From Elstera sp044372965 (GTDB lineage: Bacteria > Pseudomonadota > Alphaproteobacteria > Elsterales > Elsteraceae): a stretch of DNA of 25,702 bases. The DNA is taken from assembly GCF_044372965.1 (NCBI RefSeq), contig NZ_JBILQX010000036.1, forward strand, positions 1 to 25,702, read 5' to 3'. A program made the translations under genes and the position numbers. Shown piece by piece: positions 22,866 to 25,702 of the stretch (position 1 is its first letter; each line of letters begins with the position of its first letter). The notes under the pieces are model-generated. The model made no database searches, was not told where the DNA came from, and worked only from the letters and a program-made list of their open reading frames with translations.

Positions 22866-22926
22866 TCCCTTGACAGGGAATCGGGCGACGCTGTGAACAA
22901 TTCCCCTTGACGGGGGTGCGGAATTG
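22866..22926. repeat. Two hairpins sharing a C-run/TTGAC/G-run core
   Basis: TCCC-TTGACA-GGGA (22866-22879) and CCCC-TTGAC-GGGG (22903-22915) lie 37 bp apart. The second is enclosed by longer arms CAATTCC (22898-22904) and GGAATTG (22920-22926). A related CTCCC...TTGAC...GGGAG core is inside the tetR leader palindrome at 3517-3534. They may be protein-binding sites or the end structure of the folB transcript. Confidence 0.4.
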
Positions 22927-22970
22927 GGGGTTGGCGGCCCCTTTTACCGCGCCGCGCGCGCCAGTGCCAA

Positions 22971-23396
22971 TTATCCCGCAGAACGTTCAATCTCCACACC
23001 AACCGCGCGGGCGTCGGGCATCACGGCGCGCTTTTCGACCCGTACCCGCGCCGTGCGCACCCGCCCATCGACAAGACAGAGGCGGGCGATACGATCGGCC
23101 AAAGTTTCCACGAGATTAACCCTCGTGCCCGTTACCAGCGCGCGAATTTCGTCGGCGAGCGTCGCATAGCAGACCACGGCGGCGAGATCGTCTGATCCTG
23201 GCTCGGTTTCCATCACCAGTAAATCGACGGAAACAGCGATGGGCTGCAGCACGCCCTTTTCTTCTGGGTAGACGCCAATCTCGGCCATCAACTCCAGGTC
23301 ATGGATATAGAGCCGCCGCAGCCCCTGAGTGGGGCGCAGCGAGCCATCCAGCCGGCTCAAGGCGGCCAGGGTTGCGGGCAGGGACAGGTCGGTCAT
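22971..23396 (-). CDS. folB: Dihydroneopterin aldolase
   Basis: This 141-residue FolB acts in folate synthesis, converting 7,8-dihydroneopterin to 6-hydroxymethyl-dihydropterin and glycolaldehyde. Family motifs are LRRLYIHDLELMAEIGVYPEEK, the VVCYATLADEIRALV region, NLVETLADRIARLCL and VRVEKRAVMPDARAVGVEIER, where the lysine after VE is the expected catalytic Lys. About 25 N-terminal residues precede the usual domain start. The ATG at 23396 is chosen for the AGGA about 10 nt upstream; a TTG two codons earlier is possible. It is divergent from uvrB and not closely linked to other folate genes here. Confidence 0.92.
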   Translation of the reverse strand: MTDLSLPATLAALSRLDGSLRPTQGLRRLYIHDLELMAEIGVYPEEKGVLQPIAVSVDLLVMETEPGSDDLAAVVCYATLADEIRALVTGTRVNLVETLADRIARLCLVDGRVRTARVRVEKRAVMPDARAVGVEIERSAG

Positions 23397-23440
23397 GCGC
23401 AAATATTCCTGAGCACGAAAAGCGGCGGTATGGGCGAAAC

Positions 23441-23459
23441 GAACAGCCCCGGTTTGTTC
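23441..23459. promoter_or_regulatory. GAACA-N9-TGTTC inverted repeat upstream of uvrB
   Basis: GAACA (23441-23445) and TGTTC (23455-23459) form a 5-bp inverted repeat in the folB-uvrB divergent region. The half-sites resemble LexA half-sites, but the alphaproteobacterial box is usually a direct repeat GTTC-N7-GTTC, so the spacing and orientation do not match. It is a candidate operator only. Confidence 0.25.
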
Positions 23460-23524
23460 TTACCCTCTAGCCGCCTTGGCCCGCGCGCGCTAGTGTCATT
23501 CGCTCTTAAAAAGGGATAGCTGCT

Positions 23525-25656
<2,132 letters not shown>

Positions 25657-25657
<1 letters not shown>

Positions 25658-25702
25658 GGGGGGGGGGGGCCCCCCCCCCCCCCCCCCCCCCCCGGGGGCG
25701 GG
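25657..25702. other. Poly-G/poly-C tract, probable contig-end artefact
   Basis: Directly from the last base of the uvrB stop, 13 G residues (25657-25669) are followed by 24 C residues (25670-25693) and then GGGGGCGGG to the end. No coding or known regulatory element looks like this. Pure homopolymers at a sequence end are typical of sequencing or assembly errors. Confidence 0.8.

Larger units (their letters stand above)
22608..22970. other. 363-bp gene-free stretch between uvrC and folB
   Basis: No convincing gene is visible. The stretch holds two DnaA-box-like sequences near 22680-22700, an AT-rich patch (19 of 60 bases are G or C from 22751 to 22810), and two C-run/G-run hairpins near 22866-22926. 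Both flanking genes, uvrC and folB, point leftward. It should contain the uvrC promoter and the folB 3' end. A replication-linked or small-RNA role is possible but unproven. Confidence 0.6.

Noticed and set aside
22733..23002. 89-codon open frame in the uvrC-folB gap
   Set aside because: It has no ribosome-binding site, overlaps the end of folB, has an unlikely composition and crosses the AT-rich patch and hairpins.

Overview
The window looks like chromosomal DNA of an alphaproteobacterium, most plausibly a Rhodospirillales-type organism. The reasons are a GC-rich coding bias, an LptD of the alphaproteobacterial layout (a C-x-x-C pair near the N-terminus and one Cys near the C-terminus), the uvrC-pgsA-moaD-moaE gene order, and dense operons whose stop and start codons overlap. 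This placement comes from gene content only. I see no phage, transposon, CRISPR array, tRNA or rRNA. The right end stops in a 13-G plus 24-C homopolymer that looks like a contig-end artefact.

Region 1 (1-8529) is a catabolic and uptake module. A leftward operon runs tetR, enoyl-CoA hydratase-like gene, acyl-CoA ligase, MaoC hydratase, second MaoC-like gene (cut by the window edge), with every junction overlapping by 1 or 4 nt. Divergent from it is a complete five-gene branched-chain-amino-acid-type (HAAT) ABC transporter: binding protein, two ATPases, two permeases. Together they suggest import of an unknown carboxylic acid, its activation to a CoA thioester, and beta-oxidation-like processing under TetR control.

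Region 2 (8526-18715) is an envelope-polysaccharide block transcribed outward from a divergent promoter region at 13054-13265. Leftward lie lptD, a UDP-sugar 6-dehydrogenase and a UDP-uronate-type epimerase. Rightward lie glmU, glmS, a bifunctional GDP-mannose pyrophosphorylase/phosphomannose isomerase (manC type) and a GT2 glycosyltransferase. The block makes UDP-GlcNAc, GDP-mannose and probably a UDP-uronic acid, and couples them to LPS export.

Region 3 (18712-19279) is a small DUF4160/DUF2442 pair of visibly lower GC, a likely accessory insertion.

Region 4 (19332-25657) is housekeeping: moaE, moaD, pgsA and uvrC leftward, then a 363-bp gene-free stretch with DnaA-box-like sites, an AT-rich patch and hairpins, then folB leftward and uvrB rightward.

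The points most worth a second look are the paired active/degenerate hot-dog hydratases with the crotonase that lacks both usual glutamates, the tetR-transporter control region, the lptD-uronate operon, the low-GC DUF pair, and the gene-free stretch before uvrC.
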